The translations under genes were made by a program, and so were the position numbers. Positions 9,861 to 18,083 of a stretch of DNA of 64,000 bases are shown here, one piece after another (positions within the stretch are counted from its first letter, which is position 1; the number at the start of each line of letters is the position of its first letter). Source of the DNA: Skermanella sp. TT6 (GTDB taxonomy: Bacteria > Pseudomonadota > Alphaproteobacteria > Azospirillales > Azospirillaceae); contig NZ_CP067420.1 of NCBI RefSeq assembly GCF_016653635.2, forward strand, positions 5,876,204 through 5,940,203, read 5' to 3'. Below the pieces are notes generated by a model that was given only the letters and a program-made list of their open reading frames with translations, searched no databases and was not told where the DNA came from.

Positions 9861-9958
9861 CGTAGGTCGGCCTTCGCCCGCAGGGCGAACGCCGACACCG
9901 GGCGCCGACGCTCATGCATGTTGTCGGCGTCGTCCCTTCGGGCCGAGGCCGACCTACG
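9861..9958. repeat. Nested inverted repeat (CGTAGGTCGGCC type)
   Basis: Outer arms CGTAGGTCGGCC (9861-9872) and GGCCGACCTACG (9947-9958) are perfectly complementary. Inside each lies a small hairpin (for example TTCGCCC/GGGCGAA on the left), and inner arms CGCCGACA/TGTCGGCG close the centre. The right arm runs into the end of pcp and supplies its TAG stop. The related CGTAGGTTGCGC element at 17.9 kb has the same design. Confidence 0.85.
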
Positions 9959-10571
9959 CGATGCCGGCCTTCAACATTACCCCCAGGGTATCCAGCAGGA
10001 TGACCGCCGCCCGCTCCTGGGCGTCGAGGTCCATCCCGGTCCGGCCCGCCTCGCCTGCCACCTGCCCGGGCAGCGGCGGCAGGTGGACGAAACCCATCGG
10101 CATCGCCGATCCACGCCGCTCGATGCCGTGCCTGACGCCGTAGAACAGGTGGTTGCAGACATAGCCGCCCGCGTGCCCGCTCCCTATTACGGGAAGGCCG
10201 GCCGCCTCCAGCGCCGCGATCATCGAGTCCACCGGCAGCGACGACCAGTACCCCACCGGCCCGTCCTCCGCGATGCGCAGGCCGTTCCGGACCACGCCCG
10301 CATTGTCCGGCGCCGCCGCCTCGTCCAGGTTGAGCGCCACCCGCTCCAGCCGGATCCGGTCGGTGCAGCGGGCAAGGCCGAAGGCGATGGCGGCGTCCGG
10401 CCGGTGCCGCTCCAGCAGGGCTTCGAACCGCGCGACGCTGGTGCCGTACTCGACCGGCAGCACGGCGGCCACGACCCCGTCCCTGCCGGACAGCCGGTCC
10501 ATCAGCAGGGCGGAGGGGTTCAGGTCATTGGGGCCGAACCGCTCGAAGCCGGTCACCAGGATGCGGGTCAT
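9954..10571 (-). CDS. pcp: Pyroglutamyl-peptidase I (pyrrolidone-carboxylate peptidase)
   Basis: A 205-residue cytosolic cysteine peptidase (family C15) that removes N-terminal pyroglutamate from peptides. It begins MTRILVTGFERFGPNDLNPS, the classic family start; VGYWSSLPVD and SGHAGGYVCNHLFYGV follow, the latter containing the catalytic Cys within YVCN. The glutamate of the triad is likely in the IRLERVALNLDEA region. It lies 18 nt downstream of trpS on the same strand. The stop codon falls inside a REP-like repeat arm, so the last residues may vary between strains. Confidence 0.93.
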   Translation of the reverse strand: MTRILVTGFERFGPNDLNPSALLMDRLSGRDGVVAAVLPVEYGTSVARFEALLERHRPDAAIAFGLARCTDRIRLERVALNLDEAAAPDNAGVVRNGLRIAEDGPVGYWSSLPVDSMIAALEAAGLPVIGSGHAGGYVCNHLFYGVRHGIERRGSAMPMGFVHLPPLPGQVAGEAGRTGMDLDAQERAAVILLDTLGVMLKAGIA

Positions 10572-10589
10572 GACGCTCCGCGGCTGTGA

Positions 10590-11588
10590 TCAGGGGCGCA
10601 GCAGGCCGATGATGTCCTTGATGTCCGCCAGGTTGGCCGACGCGATCGCGTTCGCCTTGTCGGCGCCCCGGCGCAGGATGCGGTCGATCTCGCCGACGTC
10701 CGACATCAGCCGGTTCATCTCCGTGCTGATCGGCGCCAGCTTGTCCACCGCCAGATCGACCAGCGCGCCCTTGAAGCCGCTGAACTGCTGCCCGGCGAAC
10801 CGGTCCAGGGTGTCCTGGCGGGAGGTGCCGGCCAGGGCCGAGTAGATCGTCACCAGGTTGTCCGCCTCGGCCCGCTTCTCCAGGTCCTCGACGCTCTCCG
10901 GCAGGGGGTCCGGATCGGTCTTGGCCTTGCGCACCTTCAGCGCGATGGTGTCGGCGTCGTCGGTCAGGTTGATGCGCGAATAGTCGGACTCGTCCGACTT
11001 GCTCATCTTCTTGGTGCCGTCGCGCAGCGACATGACGCGGGTCGCCTCGCCCAGGATCTGCGGCTCGGGCAGCGGGAAGAAGTCCTTGTCGTAATGGCGG
11101 TTGAAGGCGCCGGCGATGTCCCGCGCCAGCTCCAGGTGCTGCTTCTGGTCCTCGCCGACCGGCACGTGGGTCGCCTTGTAGACCAGGATGTCCGCCGCCA
11201 TCAGCACGGGATAGGCATAGAGGCCCAGCGCCGCGTTCTCCCGGTGCTTGCCGGCCTTCTCCTTGAACTGGGTCATCCGGTTCAGCCAGCCCATCGGGGT
11301 GTGGCACGACAGGATCCAGGACAGCTCGGAATGGGCCGCGACCGCCGCCTGGTTGAAGATGATGCAGCGCTCCGGATCGATGCCGGCGGCGATGTAGGCG
11401 GCCGTGACCTCCCGGGTGTTGCCCAGCAGCACGGCGGGGTCCTGCGGCAGCGTCAGGGCATGCAGGTCGACGATGCAGAAGATGCTCTCGAACTGGTCCT
11501 GCAAGGAGACCCAGTTGCGCAGCGCGCCCAGGTAATTGCCCAGATGCAATTGGCGGGTCGGCTGCATGCCCGAGAAGATGCGGTTCAC
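10590..11588 (-). CDS. trpS: Tryptophan--tRNA ligase
   Basis: A class I aminoacyl-tRNA synthetase of 332 residues that charges tRNA-Trp. It begins with a GTG codon, [21 protein letters not shown], containing the HIGH-equivalent HLGN. A GGAGAC sequence lies 5 nt before the start. The KMSKS loop reads [12 protein letters not shown]. Length and motifs are typical. It lies 75 nt downstream of murJ and 18 nt upstream of pcp, all on the minus strand. Confidence 0.97.
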   Translation of the reverse strand: MNRIFSGMQPTRQLHLGNYLGALRNWVSLQDQFESIFCIVDLHALTLPQDPAVLLGNTREVTAAYIAAGIDPERCIIFNQAAVAAHSELSWILSCHTPMGWLNRMTQFKEKAGKHRENAALGLYAYPVLMAADILVYKATHVPVGEDQKQHLELARDIAGAFNRHYDKDFFPLPEPQILGEATRVMSLRDGTKKMSKSDESDYSRINLTDDADTIALKVRKAKTDPDPLPESVEDLEKRAEADNLVTIYSALAGTSRQDTLDRFAGQQFSGFKGALVDLAVDKLAPISTEMNRLMSDVGEIDRILRRGADKANAIASANLADIKDIIGLLRP

Positions 11589-11663
11589 TGGTCGTCTCCA
11601 CTACCCTGAAAGCTCAAGCCCCGTGCTGGGCGCCGGCTGTTATCTCCCCTGGCGCCGGGCCGG

Positions 11664-13229
11664 TCAAGCCGCGCCCGACCCGCCGGGAGCCCGCTTCAGC
11701 AGAATGCCGATCTCGCCCAGCCGCATGCCGCCGATGCCGTGGGCGACCGCGAAATAGACCGCGGCGCCGATGCCGACCAGCGCCGCGAGCGCGGTCGCCC
11801 GGACGACCGACGGCCCGGCGAGCCACGGCTCCAGCATCCAGGCCGCGCCGACCAGGGCGGCGCCCATGGACAGGCCGGCGAAGAGCAGGCGCGGGGCCCG
11901 GCCGCGCAGGCGGGCGTCGATGTCGAAATGACCCCGGCGGTGCAGCATCCAGCCCAGCAGTCCCGCGTTCAGCCAGGCGGTCGCGCCGGTGGCGAGCGCG
12001 ATGCCGACATGGCCCAGGACGCCGATCAGCGCCAGCCCCAGCGCCGCGTTGGCGACCGCCACGACGATCGCGGCCCGGACCGGCGCCGACGTGTCGTGAC
12101 GGGCGAAGAAGGCGGCGTTCAGCACCTTCACGATCACGTAGGCCGGGATGCCGATCGCATAGGCCGCCAGCGCCCAGGCGGTCGCCGCGGTCTCCTCCGG
12201 GCCGAAGGCGCCGCGCTCGAACAGGACATGGATGATCGGGTGGGCCACGGCCACCAGGGCGATCGCCGCAGGCAGCCCCAGCGCCAGGGCGAATTCCAGC
12301 GCACGGCTCAGGAAATGCCGGACCGCGTCGTGGTCGCGGGCCACGACGTGGCGCGACAGCACCGGCAGCAGCGCCGTCCCGATCGCGATGCCGATGACGC
12401 CCAGCGGCAGCTGGTTCAGCCGGTCGGCGTAATAGAGGAACGATACCGCCCCGGAGGGGAGCAGCGAGGCCAGCACGATGTCGACGAACAGGTTGATCTG
12501 CATCACCCCGGTGCCGATCGCCCCCGGCGCCATCAGGACGAACAGCCGCCTGACCCGCGGCGTCAGGCGCGGCCGGGGCAGGCGCAGGCTGATTCCCGCG
12601 GCATGGCAGGACGCCGCCAGCCAGACCAGCTGGACGACGCCGGCCAGCGTCACCGCCTGCGACATGGCGTACCCGGCCGACACGCCGGTCCCGCGCGCCA
12701 GCAGCAGCGCCGCGATCAGGGTCAGGTTGAAGGCGATCGGCGCCGCGGCGAACGGCCCGAAGCGCTCCAGCGAGTTCAGCACCCCGCCCAGCAGGGCCAC
12801 CAGCGAGACCAGCAGCAGGTACGGGAAGGTCATGCGGGCATAATCGACCGCCAGCGCGAACTTGGCCGGCTCGTCCGCGAAGCCGGGCGCCAGCCCCTGC
12901 ATCAGCCACGGCATCAGCGCCACCATGACGAGCACGAAGGGCAGCAGCACCGTCAGCATCACGGCCAGCGCCTCCTCCGCGAAGGCCTGCGCCGCGGCCC
13001 GGCCCTTGCGCTCCAGCTCGGCCGAGAAGATCGGCACGAAGGAGACGGAGAAGGCGCCCTCCGCGAACAGCCGGCGGAAGAAGTTGGGCAGCTTCAACGC
13101 CACGAAGAAGGCGTCGGCGACCGGCCCCGCCCCCAGCACGGCGGCGGTCAGGATGTCGCGGGCGAACCCCGCCACCCGGCTGAGCATGGTCAATCCGCCG
13201 ACGGTGGCGATGGCGCGCGCGAAACTCAT
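11664..13229 (-). CDS. murJ: Lipid II flippase MurJ (MviN)
   Basis: An inner-membrane protein of 521 residues that moves lipid-linked peptidoglycan precursor to the periplasmic face. It begins MSFARAIATVGGLTMLSRVAGFARD, the family's hallmark start, and contains about 14 hydrophobic segments. The GPVADAFFVALKLPNFFRRLFAEGAFSVSFVPI stretch (about residues 35-67) is strongly conserved in MurJ. It lies 46 nt downstream of the secreted GH172 gene and 75 nt upstream of trpS. Confidence 0.97.
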   Translation of the reverse strand: MSFARAIATVGGLTMLSRVAGFARDILTAAVLGAGPVADAFFVALKLPNFFRRLFAEGAFSVSFVPIFSAELERKGRAAAQAFAEEALAVMLTVLLPFVLVMVALMPWLMQGLAPGFADEPAKFALAVDYARMTFPYLLLVSLVALLGGVLNSLERFGPFAAAPIAFNLTLIAALLLARGTGVSAGYAMSQAVTLAGVVQLVWLAASCHAAGISLRLPRPRLTPRVRRLFVLMAPGAIGTGVMQINLFVDIVLASLLPSGAVSFLYYADRLNQLPLGVIGIAIGTALLPVLSRHVVARDHDAVRHFLSRALEFALALGLPAAIALVAVAHPIIHVLFERGAFGPEETAATAWALAAYAIGIPAYVIVKVLNAAFFARHDTSAPVRAAIVVAVANAALGLALIGVLGHVGIALATGATAWLNAGLLGWMLHRRGHFDIDARLRGRAPRLLFAGLSMGAALVGAAWMLEPWLAGPSVVRATALAALVGIGAAVYFAVAHGIGGMRLGEIGILLKRAPGGSGAA

Positions 13230-13275
13230 GATGGGGAGGGTCTAGCCGAGATGCCGGCCGCTGGGAAGGGCGCCG

Positions 13276-15438
13276 TCAGCGTCCCGGGTCGAAAGCCGGC
13301 TCCACCCAGCACCAGGCCTCGTACCCGATTTCCGACCAGGCCGACTCCGGGACGGGCATGCCCGGCAGCAGCGGCCGGCCGACCGGCTCGTACGCGACCC
13401 GGACGCGGATCGAGGAGCGGCCCCGGGTAAGGTGCAGCGGCAGCAGGAACTCGTCCTCGGCCAGCCGGCGGCCGGCGGTCACCACCACGGGGGCCGGCGG
13501 GTCCAGCTCGCCCGGCGGGAAGCTGTGGTAGACCGTGTCCGACCCGGCGAGGTGCCAGGTGCCGGCCGGCTCCCAGACCGGCTCGGCGGCGGCGCCGTCG
13601 GCCACGAAGACCGCCGCGCGCTGGTCGGGCATGCCGTAGTCCAGCGTGCGGCGGAGCATCACCCCGTGGTTGTCCGGCAGGATGCCCAGCGTGAACTCCG
13701 ACGTTCCCTTCGTGTAGCGGACCGTCCGCGTCTCCTGGCCGGGATCGGGAACCCCCCTGCGGCGCGAGGTCAGCGCGCGGGGCGCCGAGGCGTCGGGCGA
13801 TCGGTAGCCGTGGTCCCGCTCGGACGCCGGGTCGCCGATCTCCAGCGCGTCGGTCCGGGCCAGCGAGGCGGCGGGCAGCCCGTACCAGTAGGTCACGGTC
13901 CGGTAACGCTCGGCCATGTCGTTGGTCCCGCCATGCTCCAGCTGGATGCGGGCGTTCCGGCCGAAGGGGAACAGGTCGGCCAGCAGGAACCGGTAGGCGG
14001 AATGGACCAGGTCGGCGGGCGCCTTGGCCTCGGCGGGGGTCGGGGCGCCCGTGGGATGGCCGGCAAAGGGCAGCGTCATGGTCCGCCCGCCCCAGTAATC
14101 GCCCCCGCCGCCCCATTCCTCGGTGCCGGTGCCATGGCCCTGCGGGTTCTTCGCGTCGTCGAAGAAGAAGCGCGGGTCGCCCTCCAGCGTCCGGAGCTCG
14201 GCCCGGTCGGTGAAGGTGAACGAGGTGCCGACGAACGAGCCCGACCAGTCCCGGCTGCCCTCGATCCCGCGCGTATCGAGCAGCACATGGTCCCGGCCCG
14301 GCTCGCCGCCGCCATGGTCCCGGTAGGTGGCGTGGAAATACCCGACCGCCGACGGGCGGTCGCGGAACGGCTCGTGGCGCAGTTCCGCCGCCAGCTCCAC
14401 CGGCGCCGCCAGGCCGGCGGGCGGCACCAGCTCCACCACCGCCCCGCGGAAGAACGGCATCGGGAAATAGCAGTCCAGGTGTACCCGGTCGCCGTCGTAG
14501 CGGATGGCCGAGGGGAACGCCTTGACCAGGTATTCCGAGTCGTCGCGGTTGTAGAGCAGCCCCGCCCCGAAGAACAGCGCCAGCGGCGCGTCCACCGACG
14601 GCTCCGCCCTGCCATCCCAGGTTATCCTCAGCCGGGCATCGGACAGCTCGAGCGCGCGGTCGCGCGGCACGGTCAGCTTGAGCGCCCGGACCATGGCCGG
14701 TCCGTCCAGCCGGAACAGGGTCAGCGGCTTGCCGGGATCGAGCGCCGCCCGCTCCGAAACAGCCGTCCCCGGCGGGGCGATGTCGGTGCCGGACCGCCCG
14801 ATCAGGTCGAGCACCGACGGGTCCGGCCGCGTCCGCAGGTCGAACGGCGGGGGCCGGGAGGACAGGGCCGTCCCCTCGGCGAAGCGGTGATGGATGAAAT
14901 AGCCCGTGCCGTAGTGGGTCCGCCCGTAGGCCAGGCGCAGCGACCGCTCGAACGGGACCGGCACCCAGTTGAGGTCGGCGCCCCGGGTGGTCGGCCAGGA
15001 CCAGGCCAGCGGCGGCGGCAGCGCCTCGACCGGCTGGAAGGTGGAGCCGGGAGTCGGCGATTCCGGCCCGTCGGTGCTGGTCTCCCGCACCACATGGTCG
15101 GTGCCGTCCACCTCGTAGTGCCACGGGCTGCCGTGCCAGTGGTTCGTCCGCACGAAATAGAGGATTCCGGGACCCGGCACGTCGAGCGCGACATTGAAGT
15201 CCGGCCGCTCGCCGTACAGGAAGTGGGAGGCGTCGGCGGTGCGGTTGCCGCCCTCGCGGTCGAAGGTGGAATCCATGTAGGCCCGGACGCCGATCCGCTG
15301 ATAGGGCCACCGGTCCCACAGCGTATAGGCATCCAGCCCGGCCGGCACCGGGGGCGGCCACTCCGCGGCCGTTGCGCGGCCGCCGGCGGCCGCCAGCATG
15401 CAGGACAGGGCGGCGGCGATCGCGATGCGTCGTTCCAT
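13276..15438 (-). CDS. Secreted DUF2961 / glycoside hydrolase family 172 protein
   Basis: A 720-residue exported protein. Residues 1-25 form a signal peptide ending in ATAAEW, so it is probably periplasmic or secreted. The body shows the DUF2961 pattern: an early SHFLYGERPDFNVALDVPGPG stretch, a jelly-roll-like middle and the glycine-rich GTGTEEWGGGGDYWGG motif near residue 438, which corresponds to the GTGTED region of the family. DUF2961 was reclassified as GH172 after characterised members were shown to act on difructose dianhydride and related furanoside glycans. The actual substrate here is unknown. It is the first gene of a minus-strand run into murJ, trpS and pcp. A second, shorter jelly-roll-like region near the C terminus is possible. 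Confidence 0.78.
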   Translation of the reverse strand: MERRIAIAAALSCMLAAAGGRATAAEWPPPVPAGLDAYTLWDRWPYQRIGVRAYMDSTFDREGGNRTADASHFLYGERPDFNVALDVPGPGILYFVRTNHWHGSPWHYEVDGTDHVVRETSTDGPESPTPGSTFQPVEALPPPLAWSWPTTRGADLNWVPVPFERSLRLAYGRTHYGTGYFIHHRFAEGTALSSRPPPFDLRTRPDPSVLDLIGRSGTDIAPPGTAVSERAALDPGKPLTLFRLDGPAMVRALKLTVPRDRALELSDARLRITWDGRAEPSVDAPLALFFGAGLLYNRDDSEYLVKAFPSAIRYDGDRVHLDCYFPMPFFRGAVVELVPPAGLAAPVELAAELRHEPFRDRPSAVGYFHATYRDHGGGEPGRDHVLLDTRGIEGSRDWSGSFVGTSFTFTDRAELRTLEGDPRFFFDDAKNPQGHGTGTEEWGGGGDYWGGRTMTLPFAGHPTGAPTPAEAKAPADLVHSAYRFLLADLFPFGRNARIQLEHGGTNDMAERYRTVTYWYGLPAASLARTDALEIGDPASERDHGYRSPDASAPRALTSRRRGVPDPGQETRTVRYTKGTSEFTLGILPDNHGVMLRRTLDYGMPDQRAAVFVADGAAAEPVWEPAGTWHLAGSDTVYHSFPPGELDPPAPVVVTAGRRLAEDEFLLPLHLTRGRSSIRVRVAYEPVGRPLLPGMPVPESAWSEIGYEAWCWVEPAFDPGR

Positions 15439-15496
15439 GGCTTCCTCCCCGGACCGGACCCCGAAAGCTCTTTGCCGGCCCCGTCCGTAAGGTTAA

Positions 15497-15520
15497 GGTA
15501 CCGGCCCGTCCTCCGGTACC
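15497..15520. repeat. 8-bp dyad upstream of the TauE/SafE gene
   Basis: GGTACCGG (15497-15504) and CCGGTACC (15513-15520) form a perfect inverted repeat with an 8-nt spacer, 9 nt before the ATG at 15530 and 58 nt upstream of the divergent GH172 start. It could be an operator or a leader hairpin that masks the ribosome site; nothing else identifies it. Confidence 0.4.
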
Positions 15521-15529
15521 CCGCCGACC

Positions 15530-16447
15530 ATGCAAGTCTATCTTCCCATTGCAGAAATGTCCGTCAACGGGCTGCTCGTCCTGACCATGGGGGGAGTCGT
15601 CGGTTTCCTGTCCGGCATGTTCGGGGTCGGCGGCGGGTTCCTGATGACCCCGCTGCTGATCTTCATCGGCGTCCCGCCGGCGATCGCGGTCGGGACCCAG
15701 GCGAACCAGCTGGTCGCCGCCAGCGTCTCCGGCGTGCTCGCCCACTGGCGGCGCAAGAACGTGGACGTCAAGATGGGGCTGGTCATGCTGGTCGGCGGGG
15801 CCTTCGGCACCGCGCTGGGCGTCTGGATCTTCGGCATCCTCCAGGAGCTGGGCCAGATCGACCTGGTGATCGCGCTGTCCTACGTGCTGTTCCTGGGCGT
15901 GATCGGCGGGCTGATGCTGATCGAGAGCGTGGGCGCGCTGCTGCGCGGGCGCAAGGCCGCCGTCCGGCGCAAGCTGCACAAGCACACCTGGCTGCACGGG
16001 CTGCCGTTCAAGATGCGCTTCCACCGCTCGCGCCTGTTCATCAGCGCGCTGCTGCCCGGCGGCATCGGCTTCGTCGGCGGGCTGCTGGTGGCGATCATGG
16101 GCATCGGCGGCGGCTTCCTGCTGGTGCCCGCCATGATCTACCTGCTCGGCATGCCGACCGCCATGGTGGCCGGCACCTCGCTGTTCCAGATCATCTTCAC
16201 CACCGCCATCGCCACCTTCCTCCAGGCGGCGGCCAACAACACGGTGGACGTGATGCTGGCCCTGCTGCTCCTGGTCGGCGGCGTGATCGGCGCCCAGTTC
16301 GGCACCAAGGCCAGCGGCTACCTGCGCGGCGAGCAGGCGCGGGCGCTGCTGGCGCTGCTGGTCGTCGCCGTGGCCCTGCGGCTCGCCTTCGACCTTGTCG
16401 TGCCGCCGCCCAATCTCTACTCCATCACGGTCCCGGTGGACCGGTGA
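15530..16447 (+). CDS. Sulfite exporter TauE/SafE family permease
   Basis: An inner-membrane permease of 305 residues with roughly eight hydrophobic segments. It carries two copies of the family's glycine-rich motif: MFGVGGGFLMTPLL (near residue 35) and IMGIGGGFLLVPAMIY (near residue 190). The family exports small anionic sulfur or organic compounds such as sulfite or sulfoacetate; the substrate is unresolved here. The next gene begins 10 nt downstream and encodes a TIGR02186 protein, a partner commonly seen beside this permease type in alphaproteobacteria. Confidence 0.9.
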   Translation: MQVYLPIAEMSVNGLLVLTMGGVVGFLSGMFGVGGGFLMTPLLIFIGVPPAIAVGTQANQLVAASVSGVLAHWRRKNVDVKMGLVMLVGGAFGTALGVWIFGILQELGQIDLVIALSYVLFLGVIGGLMLIESVGALLRGRKAAVRRKLHKHTWLHGLPFKMRFHRSRLFISALLPGGIGFVGGLLVAIMGIGGGFLLVPAMIYLLGMPTAMVAGTSLFQIIFTTAIATFLQAAANNTVDVMLALLLLVGGVIGAQFGTKASGYLRGEQARALLALLVVAVALRLAFDLVVPPPNLYSITVPVDR

Positions 16448-16457
16448 GGCCCGGACG

Positions 16458-17243
16458 GTGACGCGCCCATCCGTTCAGGCCGGGATCGCCGCGGCGGTCC
16501 TGTCCGCCCTCCTGCTGGCCCTCCTGGCCGCGAGCGGGCAGCTGCCGCGAAGCGCCTGGGCGCAGTCCCTGGTCGCCGACCTGTCGAACCACCTGATCGC
16601 GATCAATACCGGCTTCGTCGGGACCGAGGTCGTGCTGTTCGGCGCCATCGACGGCCCGGGGGACGTGGCCGTGGTCGTCCAGGGCCCGCCCAGCGAGGTG
16701 ATGGTGCGGCGCAAGTCGCGGATCGCCGGCATCTGGATCAACGCCGCCAGCATGGAATTCCAGCAGGCGCCCAGTTTCTACAGCGTCGCGACCAACCGCC
16801 CGCTCGACCAGATCGTCGGCGACGCCGTGCTGGCCCGGCACGAGATCGGCCTGTCGCACCTTCGGCTGGTTCCCGCCGCGTCCAGCCGCGCGGCACCCGA
16901 CCGGGTGCGGGAGTTCCGTGAGGCGCTGATCCGCAACAAGCAGGAGCTGGGCCTGTACGGCACCGCGCACGGCCAGGTCGCCTTCCTGGGCGAGCGGCTG
17001 TTCCGCACCAACGTCTATTTCCCGGCCAACGTGCCGACCGGGGCCTACACGGTCAGCGTCTTCCTGATCCGCGACGGCGACGTGGTCAGCGCCCAGACCA
17101 CGCCGCTGACGGTCAGCAAGGTGGGTTTCAGCGCCGAGATCTTCGAGTTCGCGGTGAGGCAGTCCACTTTGTACGGAATCTCGGCCATAATCTTCGCGGT
17201 GGCGGCCGGCTGGCTGGCCGGCGCGATCTTCCGAAAGGTGTGA
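16458..17243 (+). CDS. TIGR02186 family transmembrane protein
   Basis: A 261-residue protein with a signal peptide or N-terminal membrane anchor (AAVLSALLLALLAASGQLP), a periplasmic domain with GTEVVLFGAIDGPGDVAVVVQGP, and a C-terminal membrane helix (ISAIIFAVAAGWLAGAIF). This layout and the conserved core match the uncharacterised TIGR02186 family. The start is taken as the GTG at 16458, 10 nt after the TauE/SafE stop; upstream in-frame codons lie inside that gene. A periplasmic accessory role for the exporter is inferred from the pairing alone. Confidence 0.78.
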   Translation: MTRPSVQAGIAAAVLSALLLALLAASGQLPRSAWAQSLVADLSNHLIAINTGFVGTEVVLFGAIDGPGDVAVVVQGPPSEVMVRRKSRIAGIWINAASMEFQQAPSFYSVATNRPLDQIVGDAVLARHEIGLSHLRLVPAASSRAAPDRVREFREALIRNKQELGLYGTAHGQVAFLGERLFRTNVYFPANVPTGAYTVSVFLIRDGDVVSAQTTPLTVSKVGFSAEIFEFAVRQSTLYGISAIIFAVAAGWLAGAIFRKV

Positions 17244-17244
17244 C

Positions 17245-17739
17245 ATGAGCGATCCCGGGACCACGGCTTCGACCACTCACCAGCGCATCTTCCTGGTGGT
17301 GGTCGACGACAGCGAGGAGCTGAACATCGCGCTGACCTACGCCTGCCTCCGGGCGCGCAATACCGGAGGCCGGGTGGCGCTGCTCTACGTGATCGAGCCC
17401 AGCGACTTCCAGCACTGGATCGCGGTCGAGGACATCATGCGGGAGGAGCGCCGGACCGAGGCGGAGCAGGTGCTCCAGCGCCACGCCAAGCAGGTGAACG
17501 AGATCACCGGCACCCTGCCGATCCTCTATGTCCGCGAGGGCGAGCGGCGCGACGAGCTGCTGGGCCTTATCAACGAGGAGCCGTCGATCTCGATCCTGGT
17601 GCTGGCCGCCGGCACCGGCCCGGAAGGCCCCGGTCCGCTGGTCACCCACCTGGCCGGCAAGGGCGTCGGCAAGCTGCGCATCCCCCTGACCCTGGTGCCG
17701 GGCAGCCTGAGGCGCGAACAGCTCGACCTGATCACCTGA
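17245..17739 (+). CDS. Universal stress protein (UspA family)
   Basis: A single Usp domain of 164 residues, cytoplasmic. The N-terminal IFLVVVDDSEELNIALTYACLRAR gives the first strand and helix with the nucleotide-proximal Asp. The C-terminal glycine-rich loop normally used for ATP is only partly recognisable (LAAGTGPEGPGPLVTHLAGKG). Whether it binds nucleotide is therefore open. The start is 1 nt after the TIGR02186 stop, so the three genes form one operon. Confidence 0.88.
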   Translation: MSDPGTTASTTHQRIFLVVVDDSEELNIALTYACLRARNTGGRVALLYVIEPSDFQHWIAVEDIMREERRTEAEQVLQRHAKQVNEITGTLPILYVREGERRDELLGLINEEPSISILVLAAGTGPEGPGPLVTHLAGKGVGKLRIPLTLVPGSLRREQLDLIT

Positions 17740-17886
17740 GCGGTCTTGGGTGCCCAGAACTGAGTTTCGCTGACCAAGACGCCCGAAAAAGCACCCGACG
17801 AATCCGGTGCGTCGCCGTCGGCCGCCGCTGCGCTCTGGAGTCGTGCCCGATCAGGTCGGTCCGCCCGGGGCGGCTCATCCGATGCG

Positions 17887-17968
17887 TTGCGCCATGGGCG
17901 CAACCTACGATCATCGGCCCGCATCACCTCCGCCCTGCATCGAGCCGTAGGTTGCGCCCATGGCGCAA
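17887..17968. repeat. 23-bp inverted repeat, nested (CGTAGGTTGCGCCCATGG type)
   Basis: The left arm 17887-17909 and right arm 17946-17968 are perfect 23-bp reverse complements separated by 36 nt. Each arm contains its own short palindrome around CCATGG, so a cruciform with branched arms can form. The arrangement matches the element at 9861-9958, and both carry CGTAGGT as the outermost sequence. The rest of the 17740-18083 gap, between convergent genes, holds short complementary pairs (GTCTTGG/CCAAGAC) but no supported gene. Confidence 0.88.
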
Positions 17969-18083
17969 TACAGCGCGGCGATTGGAACGGCAGGCCGTGG
18001 GGACCGAAGCGGTTCAACCTGATCGGAAATCGCTGTAGCCGACCTGCGGGAGAGCCCGATACCCTGCCGATCGGCGGTCGGCG

